Assembly (NCBI GenBank): GCA_021397835.1
Contig: JAJFZO010000889.1
Coordinates: 1,922,001-1,986,000 of the forward strand
Length of the DNA: 64,000 bases
Reading direction: 5' to 3'
Source: Moringa oleifera
Taxonomy: Eukaryota; Streptophyta; Magnoliopsida; Brassicales; Moringaceae
Both the position numbers and the translations under genes were made by a program. The notes below the pieces were generated by a model. That model was not told where the DNA came from, searched no databases, and was given only the letters and a program-made list of their open reading frames with translations. Below are positions 48,470-58,659 of this stretch, piece after piece. The stretch's first letter is position 1; each line of letters begins with the position of its first letter.

Positions 48470-49854
48470 GTTCTTCCAAGGAACGTCCCAAATAAAAAAA
48501 GGAAGGGTGGGGAGGAGGAGGGGGTGTTATTATTGTGTTTTTACTCATATGATATTAATAGAAAAATTAAAAAGAAAATAAAGAAAAAGAATATATTTGA
48601 TAGTCTTCCATTCCCATATCATCTTTTTTTTTAATTATTTTAAAGGTTCTACGGAGTGGACATGTAGACTATAAAAATTGTATTTCTTGATATTAAAAAA
48701 TGAAAGGGAAATGGACTAGTTGGTCTTAATGTGCCCTAATGCCCCCTACATGCCACCCTTTCTCTACTTGCAAAGTTGCAAAAAAAAAAAAAAATCCGTC
48801 GGCGACAAAGAAAAATAATATATAATTATTGGCCACCGGCCATTGACATCGCTGAGTTATATTTGAAAGTCACTTTCTCCCCGTGGTTGTTGGCTCCTTC
48901 AACCAATGAAGAAGGAAACTTCAGAAATATTTCCATCTTTTAGTATTTGATATATAAGTGAAAACCAGTTCAGCAGCCAATGAAAGACTGCATGCAATCT
49001 GGACAAACTGATTTAATAAGTTGACTGGTTAGAGAGCTAGAGAGTTTCATTGTTGGATAAGCTTGACACTTAGCTATTCAGATTAAATGCATACAAAACA
49101 CCTGCAAATGACATGAAGTTTTTAATAACTTAACTTGTGGGGAACTATAATTAAATATACATGTGATAATTAATTGATCATTAGTAAATTATCATTTCGG
49201 CAAGCATGTGTTTCAAATAAGATCATTGATTATCAGAATTGGACCAACCCATCTGCATGCGTGAGGGCAACTTGATCTGCATTGTTGGGGTGATCTCAGG
49301 AAAAAAAAAAAAAAGACTTGAGTACTTTAAATCCATATGGCACCTTCTCAGTTCAAATTTTGAAATCTTATGTTGATTAGAAATGATAAATCCGGGTCCG
49401 TCATATCCTTTCATTTTGGACCTAATTTTATTCACTATGCCCTTGCTATCTAATTGTTGTCATGAACAAAATTTAGTATATATGGCACAATTAATTCTCA
49501 TTCTTCGCTAGTCTATCAAAACTAATGGTTGCTCTTGGACCAAACTGTGTTACCAATTATTGCATTCTAAAAATGTCAGGCTTAAATGCATGCATGCACT
49601 ATTTGCGACAACTTCAGATTATGTTCATTCCAAATTTTTAGCTGCAGGTGTTCCATCCAGGGATACCAAGTTGTATGCTTGATCTTATAGCCTCATTCCT
49701 TGTTGTAATGGTGCATACAGAAACGGGTAGATCAATTTTCAAGGCACCTTTGCTTTAGAGCCAAAGGCCAGTGTGAACAGTATCTGGTTGGGTTTTCTTC
49801 AAAGCCAATGTGAATGGTGAGGGTCCTGATCTTTACGCAGTCAAATATTGTCTG

Positions 49855-49882
49855 ATATATATATATATATATATATATATTA
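49855..49882. repeat. (TA)n microsatellite
   Basis: About thirteen AT units in the flank of the copy 1 duplication unit, in the region upstream of the CYP79 pseudogene. Confidence 0.9.
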
Positions 49883-51416
49883 GTTACTTCAATCTTCTGT
49901 TTTGTTGTAGACATATGATCTGGCTAATCTGAAACATTGTTGTATTCCAAGTATTATTACTAGCGAGGCCATGTGAATTCTTTTCCCATAAACTATTTGT
50001 TATTTTTGGAGACTATAGTAGATGGGAATCAGAATCAGTAAAAGATCCATTTCTATGTGAACTCCTAGACTATTATCTGTTATTTGGGTGAGAAACTCAA
50101 TTTCAATCAACTTCATGAAGTAATCCATGAAAATGCATCAGACAGTTTTCACACCTTTTAACAAAATGGACGATGCACATTCATCCTCAGGTGAAGCCAA
50201 ATAATACTTGCTCCCTTGTATTATTCTATGGGTTATGGTTGAGGTTGAGGTGTCAATATATTTTTCCAAATTAAGTTCCTTTGTTGACTTTGTTAGTAAG
50301 TCATTCTAGTCTTTATTATATATTGCATATAAAGCGACTTAAGAACCGCTAAAGAAATTGTGTCAGAACGTTAACAAGGTTATCATCAACGATTATGTAC
50401 TGCTTGCCGTTTGCTACTTCTTTGATAAATGAAAAATTATGGCAACTTTGCAGATTATGGGAGCAAATAAAGGAGTTCTGCAACTTTTACTTTGTTTTTT
50501 GTTTAGTATTTTTCAAAAATGTTGTCTATAAGTATCTGCCCTTTATATATCTTTACTTGTAAAAGAAGGCATGCACAAGCACAAGCACAAGCACACCATT
50601 TAGCAGATACGAGAAATTAGATTTCCTAGCTGCCATCTGATTACCTTAGAGATCGACTTACTAGATAGATTTGTTATGAAATACAAAAAATTTGAAGACT
50701 ATACTTAAGTTGACTACACTATAACTTATGGAGGTAGGTTCAATTGGATCAATATAACTAAAAAAGAAAAATTTCAGAATTGTAACTTAGGTGGATTAAA
50801 CCATGATTGATTAGGGTGAATTTGATTATATATAATTAAAAATAAATTTTTAAAAATTGACTAATTTTTAAAATGCCAAAATAATTTTGATTTAACACAA
50901 TAGAAAATAAATTTTAGGATCTATGATCTAACTTGATTAAGTCATGATTTATTAACATATACTTAATTTAACGTAAATAAAAAATAAATTATTAGAATAA
51001 AATTTGATTTAATATAAATAAAATAATATAGTTGCACGAGGTGTTCATGATATAGGAAAAGTGATTTTGCCACATATTATTTATAACCGGCGTTCATTGA
51101 TTACATAGTGGAAATGTACACGAGAGATAAAAGATGTAATATATGATATCATATTTATAAAATGGGATAAGGTGTTTAATGTATAATTTGTGATGAATGA
51201 CAAATAAAATAATAAAAGTGCAATTCCTTTATTCTTTAGTTTTGAGAAAGTAAACAGATTTTAAGAAAAACATGGATTAAAAAATCTGAATGTTTTTTTT
51301 CTTCAACTAAAATTTTATTTGTCCTGATTCTATTTTGAAAACATCAGTAGACAAAGAGTTGACAATTTTGAAGATGAAAAATCGTCATTGAACAAGAACA
51401 ATGTCGACATGTTTTT

Positions 51417-52704
51417 GTTGATTTTATGATGTCATTAAGTGATTAATATAGTATTTTGATGATGACAAATTAATTATGTGGGAACTACTGAGTTGTTAAG
51501 TGTGTAGTTTTTTAAGTGTGAGAGAAATAAAATCATGAGCAAGAAAGGTAAGGATAAAAAATATTAAACTAAGTAAAAAAAATAAAATAGATTAGGTTTG
51601 AAATAGATCTTAGAATATCTTATTATGTAAACAATCTTGGTATGCTTGAAATAAAGTGGATGAATACACGCACACACATCTTATGCGTAAACTACAAAGT
51701 AAGCCTTAAATTAGCAATTTATGTTTTTGATAAAAAGATGATCAAAAACAAAATTTTAAATGGTTTTCAGATTGACTTTAATTTTTTAAGGTTATTATAG
51801 ATATAAATTATATTTAAGATTTTAAAAAATGAGATAGTATGAGAGTAAAAAAAGGATGAAAATGAGATGCAAGAGACACCGTAGCCATCAAGCGACATAG
51901 TCACTTGAGTGACACTTTCGACTCCATTAAAAGCATTGACTTTAAATTTTTTCTCTCAAGCGGCACAACTGTTCGTTTGTGTTAAAAAATTTTTAAATAA
52001 TGTATAACGGCTAATTGACCTGTATCGTTGCTCGTACTACTACTTAGAGGGTTCAAAAAAAATAAATTAGTAAGTATCAGTCATATTTATGGGTCTAAGT
52101 ATAAATAAACATTTATCTCTTGCTTACTAATCTCTCTTTGCATACTTAAATCCATCTCTAAGGGATTCTTGAGCATTATTGTTCTTCATTGTACATATCC
52201 ACTCTTGAGAGAGAGTTTCATTCTTCTTACAATTTTTCATATACCCTTTGATGAGGATTTGGTATAAGGTGAGGAGAGTCACCTTATTATAAATCCTAGT
52301 TAGGATATGACCAAGTGTTTTCAATTGTTGAAAAGATTGGGTTTGCAAGGTGAAGGGATTTATCTTGTTGTACAAATCTTGATTGAGAAAAATTAAGTGC
52401 TTTTGTAAGGAAAAAAAATTTAGTGAAATTCTCAAGCAATTACTTGGAAGCGTCGACATAAGCTTGGACAAACCATAAAAAAACCTTATGTTCTTTTTTT
52501 ATTTATCTTACTTTCTTTATTTTGAAGCATTGTTATTGAATTTGATATTATTGTGGTTTGTTTAAATAGAAAACATTTCTTATTATAATTGTATGTTTGC
52601 GTTTATTAAAGAAAGAATTTGACTTAGACAATCTTACCAAGTAAGTAAAAAATTTTAAGGATCCAATTCACCAATTCTCTCGAGTTGCCTACCTAAGGCC
52701 AACA
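51417..52704 (+). repeat. probable 5' LTR of a second Copia-type element
   Basis: A likely LTR runs from TGTTGATTTTATGATG (with TTTTGATGATGACAAA at about 51455, a phrase common in plant Copia LTRs) to GGCCAACA. It ends just before TAGTATCAGAGC (52707-52718), a one-base variant of the tRNA-Met primer site. Features near 52440-52490 (GGAAGCGTCGACATAAGCTTG and CAAACC) fit the R/U5 part. No matching 3' LTR was found, so the left boundary is tentative. Confidence 0.5.
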
Positions 52705-52776
52705 AGTAGTATCAGAGCTAAGTGTTCAAATTAATTAAAGTTAAGAGTTTAGAGCTAAAGATCACATATGGTAACC

Positions 52777-53700
52777 ATGAGATTAAATGTGATAGAAAGA
52801 CTCTCTACATCTAGACCTTCATATTTTGATAATAGTGACTATAGTTATTGGAAGGCTAGAATAAAAATCTACGTTAAATCGATTGATTTTGATCTTTGAA
52901 AAGTTGTAGAAAATGGACCTTGTGTCCTCACTAAAATTGTGAATTAAAAGGAAGTTAAGAAGGAAAAAAAGTGAATATAATAAGGATAACAAAAAGAAAG
53001 ATGATTTAAATGCTAAAGAAATGAACATCTTATATTGCTCATTAGATAAAAGAAAATTTAATAGAATTTGTACTTATGATAGCGCTTATGACATTTGGCA
53101 TAAACTTGAGATTCCATCCCAGATATCATAAATGTTTAAAAAAATTATGGATATATTTATCCTAATGTAGAGATAATAAGAAAGATTCTCACGTGTTTTT
53201 CTTTGAATTAATACCTTAAAGTGATGGTAATCACTGAAATAAAGAATCTTAACAAGTTATCACTTGAAAAGCTCATGGGATCTCTTATAAGCCACAAGAT
53301 TATTATAAAATATAAAAAGAGAAAAAATATAAAATAAAAAAGAGTAATTACCTTGAAGTCAATGCCAAAGATGACTTTTAGTGAAAAAGAAAACAAAGAT
53401 GAGGACATAGCACTCATCACTAGAAGATTTAAAAAATTCTTAAAGAATAAGAAAAATTCCAAAGATAATGGAAGAAAAGCAAAAAGAAAATGGTTTGAAG
53501 TTTAAGATAAAAAGGAGTCTATTAGTTGCAATGAGCGCAAAACCGAGCCACATCGATGCTAAATGTCTCTTGTTGAATAAAGGAAAATTTAAAAAAAGGG
53601 CTTTAAAAGTTACGTAGGATGATGGTAAAGAAAGTTCGATGGAAAGTGAAAAGGAGCAAGTAGTAGCCAACATATATATGTTTCATGGCATCTTGAAGAT
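52777..53700 (+). pseudogene. Copia gag remnant of the second element
   Basis: Translation from 52777 gives a UBN2-type Gag start: SYFDNSDYSYWKARIKIYVK and then SIDFDL, with a stop where the family has Trp (TGA near 52897). Further fragments (KEMNILYCSLDKRKFNRI, SAYDIWHKLEI) follow in shifting frames. A degraded CCHC knuckle near 53530-53560 has lost its second Cys and gained a stop. The copy is strongly degraded. Confidence 0.75.
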
Positions 53701-53774
53701 AAAAGTAAGATAATTGAGTTTATCCATGAGCCTAAAATGTTAAACGAAGACTTAGTGAATGAAAAGCAATGTTT

Positions 53775-54232
53775 CATTAGTGGCTACTACACGTATGCCT
53801 TAGCAACAATCTCATCCCTCGGAGTTCTAAGAACTGTTAGTGGCCGCTAGATGTAGCACCAAGTTAGAATACAGGGCTCTAGATTATACAACTATTCAAC
53901 TCATTTGGATAAATTCTCTTCTCGAAGAAACCAAGCTTTTACCTGCCCATCGTGTCATCTTATGGTGTGACAATCAAGGTGTTGTCACTCTTGTCGCCAA
54001 TCCCATCTTCCATTCTCGTCCCAAACATATCGAAGTTGGCCTTCATTTTGTCCGAGACCAGATCAACACTGAAGCTCTTAAGGTCACTAACATTCCTTCC
54101 TTGGAGGAGTTTATCGACATCCTCACTAAGCCCTTGCCAGGCCTCGATATACCCACTTTTGAAGCAGACTTCGGGTCCAGACTTCCCTCCATTGTGGAGG
54201 ATGTTGAGAGAAAAAAACCAAAAACCCACTAA
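53775..54232 (+). pseudogene. Copia RNase H C-terminal fragment, joined to an unrelated gag
   Basis: The open part from 53840 (GTG, no ATG) gives 130 residues with RCSTKLEYRALDYTTIQLIW, WCDNQGVVTLVANPIFHSRP, KHIEVGLHFVRDQ and the tail ILTKPLP. This is the end of a Copia RNase H domain close to that of the full-length element at 39.3-44.3 kb. No protease, integrase or RT lies between the preceding gag and this piece. It is followed by a purine tract (GGAGGA at 54196-54201) and an LTR-like start. Confidence 0.8.
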
Positions 54233-54345
54233 ACAGATTAAGGCCCAAGAAAATTCATCAAAGCCACAAAACAAATTCAAGCCCAATAAATAAGTGACAG
54301 TTTGTTCAATAAAAACTCGAGCCCACATGACAAGCACCCAAAAAT
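54202..54345 (+). repeat. start of a 3' LTR belonging to the RNase H fragment
   Basis: TGTTGAGAGAAAAAAACC follows GGAGGA, as expected for a polypurine tract/LTR junction. The next 140 bases are rich in AAGCCCA/AGGCCCA words, as in the LTRs of the full-length element (AGCCCAAAGCCCAA). The right end is not defined, so it may be truncated. Confidence 0.5.
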
Positions 54346-56039
54346 CATTGAAATGATATTTTATAATATAAAATAAATCATCAAATATATTTTTTAATAA
54401 TATATTATACCTAAATTAAAATATAATATAATATTAAACTTAAATATAAATATAAAATATAGGTTTCAGATACCCCTTTATTGGGTGTCACTATTATTTT
54501 TTTATCAGAAAAATACCTAACCTAACATAGAAAAATCCTCTCTTTTCTTTCTTCTCACACTTAGTGGAATTTGCCGGCTGGAAAACGCAATCTCGATGAC
54601 TTCACATTTTCACCTCTCAATTTAGTGCTATTGCAATAGATTATGCTTTTCGCCTAATATACATGCACATATATATATATATATAGTAATTCGGTGGATA
54701 GTGGATTTATAATTATAGAGAGCCTGGGTGTGCATAGAATTGAATGAGAAGACCGAACAACGTGCTTGGTGTGACTTTTCTCGTTGCAGTTCATGTGGCA
54801 GTAAAATCGTGGGCTTTCTTTTTCTCATGTCACTGTGCAATCATTATTATACAAAAGTTTCTTCTTCTTTCCTCTCATGCGGAGTACTGGTCTTAGTGGC
54901 TCAGGTACTTACCCACCCGCTAGTTCCTCAACATGACTTGGTAGTTTGTATATCTCTGGCAGTTTTCATTGACTTCTTTTTTATTTCTCGGTTGGAAAAT
55001 ATAACTAGACCTTATGCTCATAAAACTTACCACCCCAATCTAAGGAATTATTAAAAACTTAATGATTGGTCTATTGGATGTGGAAAGAATATGATCATCT
55101 AGCAATAGTCACCAAATATTAGTGCTCTGTTTTCGATTCATAGTAACACAACTGATGATCATAGATATTACTCACTTAGGACCTGCCAGTTTTTTCTCTC
55201 TGGGAAAGTCTCATGCCTCAAATTGAACACCTTTCAGGTTATTAGGAAAGTGAAAATGTTGGTGGCATATTCAGTGTATGAAACTACAATAGTAGAGCTT
55301 GGATTTTCTCTATGCATTAATTTCCAAGCAAGATATGATGGTGTGAAATGGAAGGTCACCTATGCGTTTACTTCTGAGGGTGGCAGAACTTTTCACTCTG
55401 AAAGTCTGAACATTACACTATGTGTCATGATGCTTTCTGTAAATCCATGAAGAGGTTATGCATATACACTTAGTTCAATCCTGTACCCATTTACAGAGGG
55501 TCTGAAGACTGAGTGAGCAGAGCCAGAACAAGGCATATGCACATATATTCCGCAGATATAGTATTGCCAACGAAGGGAGAGAACTGCTGTTCATGAGTTA
55601 TATGCCTGAAACTGCTCGATATCTTACTTGAGGAGAAAGGGCTTGTTTCCGTCATCTCCTGAAAGTCATGGAGAATTGGCTTTCACTAGCTTGGCTGCAA
55701 CAAAAGATACTGGATCTGAGTTTAATGCGTAATTGAATATCAAATAGCTACGCCTTGTTCATTTTTGAATGGAAGTAAGGTTGATTTTAAATGCCTATCA
55801 TTAGTTTAGATTAAAAATGACGAAAGAATTAATCTACGGTGCTGGCAATTGAGGAGATTCTTTAACTGCTTGATAGTGACAGTTCATGCTGTTTTGTGTG
55901 CCCAAATTATAAGGTTCCCTGCCACACCAGAAAAAAGCAGTGCCTGCACTGCTACCTCATCTTCAGTGACAATAAAACTCTTACTCAGAACAAAGTAATT
56001 AAATACTCTTAAACAAAGTGTTATGTTCTTTTTCAGATC
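54346..56039. other. intergenic region, no gene recognised
   Basis: An AT-rich left part contains (TA)n at 54669-54685. The stretch 54720-55760 is more balanced in composition and has open frames at 54728-55054 and 55223-55450 without recognisable motifs. It may be a decayed gene or transposon. No splice-supported gene could be built. Confidence 0.45.
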
Positions 56040-56364
56040 TGATAAAGGAGATTAAGAATCATGGATATAATGGACATTGTTGTCAATAATATTACAATGT
56101 ATGGGATTGGCATCACAAAACTATAGGAAAGGAAAGAATAGACAAAAGGATTATAGAGATTAAAAGATACATCGTCTATTACACATATGTCACCAGAGAG
56201 ACAGTGAAGTCTCAAAACCAGTAGGTCTTACAGGAGATATCGCCGAGCATGTTATTGAAACACCTAAGTCTCAAGTGGCATGGCGTGTTATTAACAAAGT
56301 AAAAAACTTATCTTTTAAAGCTACCCTTACAACCAAATAAATTAATTTGTAAACTTCATAGCGT

Positions 56365-58555
56365 TCAGGTTGCAGTTGGATAGAGATGTGGAGGCAAACG
56401 AGGCTCAGCCCTTAGTGTCAAGGGCTTAGCAAGAAAGAGGTCAGTTTCTGACTCGCTTAGGTCAATTTGAGAAGCATTGCCCGGTGCACGCCATGTAAAG
56501 CCTTGTAGAAGCCTTGCCAGCAACATGGTAGTCATGCAGGTTCCCAGTGAAGCTGCAACGCAGCCACGCCTGCCGGTGCTGAAGGATATAAAGCGCAAAT
56601 CATGCTCCGTCAGAGCCACCTCCGAGCACTCGTTCAGGTGGCGCTCTGGCTTGAACTTGGTTGGCTCGTCCCACACATTAGGGTTCTGGCCAAGTCCGAC
56701 GCGGCTCAACAGCACGTGGCTGCCCTTGGGGATGTAGTAGCCGGCAATGGTGGTGTCGGTCAAGGCAACATGTGGAACATTGAAGGGTGCAACTGGGTGG
56801 AGGCGGAAAGCTTCTTTGATGCATGACTTTGTGTAGTTGAGTTTGGGGATGTCGCATTCCTGGACTAGTCTGTCTTTTCCGACGACCCTGTCAATTTCCT
56901 CTACAGCTTTTTGAAGGACCTCAGGTTGATTTATCATCTCTCCGAGTATCCATTCCACTGCGTTTGATGGATTATCTACTGCTGCCATCATGATCTCCTG
57001 CAATCATTTTGCCTTTTTAGTTAGTAATTGAAAGTTATTTGGTGTGGAGGATGTAACATTCCTAACATTAATTATATAATGAAACAAACTGCTACTTTGT
57101 ACTTTTTACATTATTGGTTTGCCTTCCTTTCTCTCTCTCTCTGTCTATTTTTTTATTTTTGATTTTTGGCAGAAGGGCTATATTTTTTTATTATGATAAG
57201 AAAGCGGTGCTTTCCTCAGAGTCCAATTTTTACAGTTTGGATGTCTTTTCATAGATCCTCACGTCATCACTTTGATGCTAATTTATTCATGAGCTAAATA
57301 TGTAGATTAAGGTAACCCTATGGAATCAACTTTAGAACATAGGTTAATTTAGAGGTCTCCAGGTTGAGGGTGACAACTAAAAATTAGCATATAACTCCTG
57401 TAATTAATTTATCTTATTTTTTTATGTTTTTACTTGTCATTTATATTTATAAATTCTCATGTATTTAAAAGTTGAAATATATATAATGAATTTAATGTGA
57501 AGATATATGTGATAAATAAGTTAATTAAAGCTACTCACCCTAGACTCTGCTTTGATCTCTGCGGGTGTCAGCAGTGGCTGCCCATTGGTATCCTTCAGAG
57601 TGATGAGGACATCAAGGAAGTCTTGAACCTCCTTTCCGTTAGGGTTGCCATTCCTCCATTGCTGAATCCTCTCATTTATAACAGGATCATGGTACTTGTC
57701 AATAGTATTGCTGGCCTCCTTCACTATCTTCTCATGGCCCTGGAGGTCGAGCCCTATCAACCCTGGAAAGTAATCAGAGATGCAGAAGGCATAGAGGTAA
57801 TTGAGAGCATTGAAGAGAGCTTCAACGTGCTCTATCTCGTCGACTCCTGGCCCCGCATCTGGCATTGGCTTCCCGAAGTATCTCTGGTTGAACATAAGCT
57901 TCCTGATCACATTCCCGCAGTAATACCTGGTGGCGATTCTCAAGTTCACGTTCTTAGAGTTCTTGTACTGGTTGTAGATGTATTCAACGAGATTGTCGGC
58001 CTCCTCGGCTCTCTTGTCATGCATCCACCGGTGCCTCGCTGGACAAATTATCTCCGACGTCAACACCCTTCTCATCTTCTTCCATTGATCCCCGTATGGC
58101 GATATAACAGCGGTTATGTAACCACCGCTGAAGGTGTGTGCGGCAAAGGAAAGTGGTCTTGACTGAAAGACCGTGTCCTGGTTCTTTAAGAACTCTCGAG
58201 CAATCTTAGGACACGTAACTGGGATCACATGTGTGTTGCCTAGACGAAAACAGGCTATGTTGGTGTTGTTCTCCTTCATAAAGCGGTGAATCCATCGAAA
58301 TGCAGGCTTGTTGCGGAGCATTTCAGGGACACTGCCGATGACAGGCCAAGGGGTTGGCCCTGGAGGTAGTGGGGCGTTCTTGTCGGCGCATTTGGTTTGG
58401 GTGGATTTTCTTGGAGATCTTATTCTTTTGATTATCAGTATCACCACCATGACCATTGCAGCCTGAAAGGTGGCCAAGAAAGCACTCAAAATGGGGGTAG
58501 TGCTTGCAGCCACAGGCCATTTTAAGAGCCCTACAGTGTTCAAGGTGAGAGACAT
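56365..58555 (-). CDS. CYP79-family cytochrome P450, amino acid N-monooxygenase (aldoxime-forming), intact copy
   Basis: CYP79s hydroxylate an amino acid nitrogen twice in the ER membrane to give an aldoxime, the entry to cyanogenic glycosides, glucosinolates, auxin precursors or volatile aldoximes and nitriles. Exons are 58555-57539 (339 codons) and 56997-56365, giving 549 residues, normal for CYP79. Features in order are an N-terminal anchor (about 20-45), [48 protein letters not shown] and [14 protein letters not shown]. Next come the CYP79-specific I-helix DNPSNAVEW (347-355) in place of the usual A/G-G-x-D/E-T, EAFR (401-404), PERH (456-459), and the family heme motif [15 protein letters not shown] with C485. 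It mixes B-type (LGNTHVI, DKYHDP) and D-type features, so subfamily and substrate (Trp, Phe, Val, Ile or Leu) are undecided. No defects were found. Confidence 0.93.
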
Positions 58556-58650
58556 GGCTGTAAGCTAGAAGAAGAGAGGGAGATCTAAGCTGGGCTTCAG
58601 AACATGCACGTAGCTCTCTCCGTTGGTGGAATTCTGCATATAGGCTCCCC

Positions 58651-58659
58651 ATTTATATA
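58651..58659 (-). promoter_or_regulatory. TATA box of CYP79 copy 2
   Basis: TATATAAAT on the minus strand, about 95 nt upstream of the ATG at 58555, matching the position of the TATA box of copy 1. Confidence 0.65.

Larger units (their letters stand above)
46270..50345. repeat. segmental duplication, CYP79 copy 1 unit
   Basis: This stretch is homologous, in the same order and orientation, to about 56040-60850. Matches beyond the coding exons include the 3' flank (ATGTTATTGAAACACCTAA and TTAACAAAGTAAAAAACTTAT, 46460-46530 versus 56250-56310) and the promoter (CAAAAATTGTATTT-like segment near 48675 and 58850). They also include ATTGGACC(A/G)ACCCAT(C/A)TGCATG at 49240 and 59509, GAGCCAAAGGCC at 49757 and 60610, and the TCTTTATTATA/TCTTCATTATA segment near 50310 and 60820. 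Ends are approximate. Confidence 0.8.

Noticed and set aside
53840..54232. 130-codon frame considered as a host RNase H-like gene
   Set aside because: The motifs and the following purine tract and LTR start show it to be the end of a Copia polyprotein, and it has no ATG.
57497..58162. 221-codon open frame on the + strand
   Set aside because: It is the exact antisense of the conserved CYP79 exon 1. It has no motif of its own and exists because the sense frame is GC-biased.
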